A stretch of 64,000 nucleotides of DNA from contig JBBDRW010000181.1 of NCBI GenBank assembly GCA_040905265.1, forward strand, positions 1-64,000, read 5' to 3'. Shown here piece after piece: positions 63,305 through 64,000 of this stretch. Positions within the stretch are counted from its first letter, which is position 1. Each line of letters begins with the position of its first letter. The DNA comes from JBBDRW01 sp040905265 (GTDB lineage Bacteria > Bacteroidota > Rhodothermia > Balneolales > Balneolaceae). Below the pieces are notes generated by a model. It did no database searches. It saw only the letters and a list, made by a program, of their open reading frames with translations, and was not told where the DNA came from. The translations under genes and the position numbers were made by a program.

Positions 63305-64000
63305 TTAATCACTTTCCATAACCCGGAATAGTTCGGGTTCCCGGTTGTGTCTCACGGCCACCAGGACTCTCTGGCCATCGGCAGTCTCCAGTTCAAGGAT
63401 CTGCCGCACGGCCCCCGGCAGCCCGAACCCGCTCTGCCCCGGATGCAGGGAGGCCAGGTCACCCGGGCCACCGCTGCGGATCACTACCCCGTGCAGGGCG
63501 TCATAAGGGCCGGCTATCGGCTTCACCTCATAGAGATTGCCTCCCAAAACCAACATCCTCTCCTCTGCCCCGGCCAGAATCCCGCTCCAGATCCCATAGA
63601 CCGGGGAGAGTTGCGCCCGCAGCGGAAGCCGCTCCACATCCACACCTCCCTCCCGGTTCCAGACTACCACACTGGCCAGTTCCCGCGCCTCCAGAAGATG
63701 TGCTCGCGATAGCTCCCCATCCCGGAAAATCTCCTGGACCGTCTGGCCCGCATAACTCGCGTAATCCGGATACCGCACCTCCAGCGACGGAATCTCTTCG
63801 AGCAGTTCATGGCGAAGGGCAACCGGATAGTCCCGGCCCTGATCCGGTATACTCAGAATCTGATCGATCAACCCGTTGCCGTCCAGGTCTCCTACCCACA
63901 TCCGGACCGGGTGCTCCGCAGTGGCCCGAAACTGTGAGTTCAGGCCGTGGTTGCCCAGAACCAGATCCGGACGGCCGTCCCCATTCAAATCCGCTACATG
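63305..64000 (-). CDS. C-terminal part of a second giant FG-GAP/ASPIC gene (copy 2), cut by the window
   Basis: An open frame running off the window edge on its 5' side; 232 codons are visible. The visible part (NGDGRPDLVLGNHGLNSQF onward) equals the C-terminus of the protein at 59205-62582 except for Leu to Val near the end and the last residues (VMESD instead of VMIP). The small lipoprotein gene at 62624-63187 follows 117 bp downstream, repeating the order FG-GAP protein then small lipoprotein. Confidence 0.9.
   Translation of the reverse strand, partial: HVADLNGDGRPDLVLGNHGLNSQFRATAEHPVRMWVGDLDGNGLIDQILSIPDQGRDYPVALRHELLEEIPSLEVRYPDYASYAGQTVQEIFRDGELSRAHLLEARELASVVVWNREGGVDVERLPLRAQLSPVYGIWSGILAGAEERMLVLGGNLYEVKPIAGPYDALHGVVIRSGGPGDLASLHPGQSGFGLPGAVRQILELETADGQRVLVAVRHNREPELFRVMESD
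63321..64000. repeat. Near-identical 680-bp repeat, copy 2 (continues past the window)
   Basis: Partner of 59218-59897, offset 4103 bp, same orientation, one mismatch. Confidence 0.97.

Noticed and set aside
1..64000. CRISPR array, prophage, integron or restriction-modification locus
   Set aside because: I looked for regularly spaced direct repeats, phage structural genes, integrases and methylase/nuclease pairs and saw none.

Overview
The gene families point to a marine or saline aerobic heterotroph of the Bacteroidota / Balneolota / Rhodothermota group, with Balneolales the best guess. The clues are a GWxTD-domain protein, many lipobox-bearing lipoproteins, TonB, several FG-GAP/ASPIC-UnbV (CRTAC1-type) surface proteins, 6-bladed beta-propeller lipoproteins, DUF885 and DUF1684 proteins, and many genes without a clear Shine-Dalgarno. 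This is inference from families; no marker gene settles it. The sequence is chromosomal, with no phage, plasmid, IS transposase or CRISPR array. A 10-N assembly gap lies at 15039-15048.

Layout. 0-12 kb, minus strand: RNase Z with a basic tail, an ABC exporter, a renalase-like flavoprotein, then an AtuA (DUF1446) gene behind three tandem secreted amidohydrolase paralogs (two lacking metal ligands), and an acyl-CoA carboxyltransferase. 12-16 kb, plus strand: GWxTD protein, pdxA, a methyltransferase cut by the gap, an FtsE-like ATPase. 16-20.5 kb, minus strand: tRNA-Ser(GGA), tonB, murQ overlapping a biotin carboxylase, phytoene synthase. 20.5-25.7 kb: a long inverted repeat, lacI-type regulator, purC, a short-chain dehydrogenase, queE and queD, an AraC regulator. 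26-31 kb: a complete 4-hydroxyproline to 2-oxoglutarate operon divergent from the AraC gene.

31-44 kb is an accessory stretch rich in secreted proteins. It holds two beta-propeller paralogs (one with a large internal deletion), a Gfo/Idh/MocA oxidoreductase, a remnant that looks like a glycoside hydrolase family 31 N-terminal domain, a 151-bp inverted-repeat element, an S9 peptidase, a DUF885 lipoprotein, and a DUF305 plus LVIVD-repeat pair. 44-47 kb carries a YqaE/Pmp3 peptide, a small monooxygenase-like protein, and a B12-binding protein with the CarH-type W-x9-E-H signature, coupled to a histidine kinase.

47-54 kb is a tight four-gene operon: TPR/FG-GAP/ASPIC lipoprotein, FG-GAP/ASPIC protein, RnfD-like membrane protein and DUF1684 lipoprotein. 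I consider this and the B12-kinase pair the best candidates for undescribed systems. 54.9-57.8 kb is xylBA with a strong terminator. 57.8-64 kb is a repeating module of giant FG-GAP/ASPIC lipoproteins and small lipoproteins. The 3' part of the large gene is present twice (1 difference in 680 bp) and is much more GC-rich than its own 5' part, which suggests ongoing duplication and mosaic exchange.
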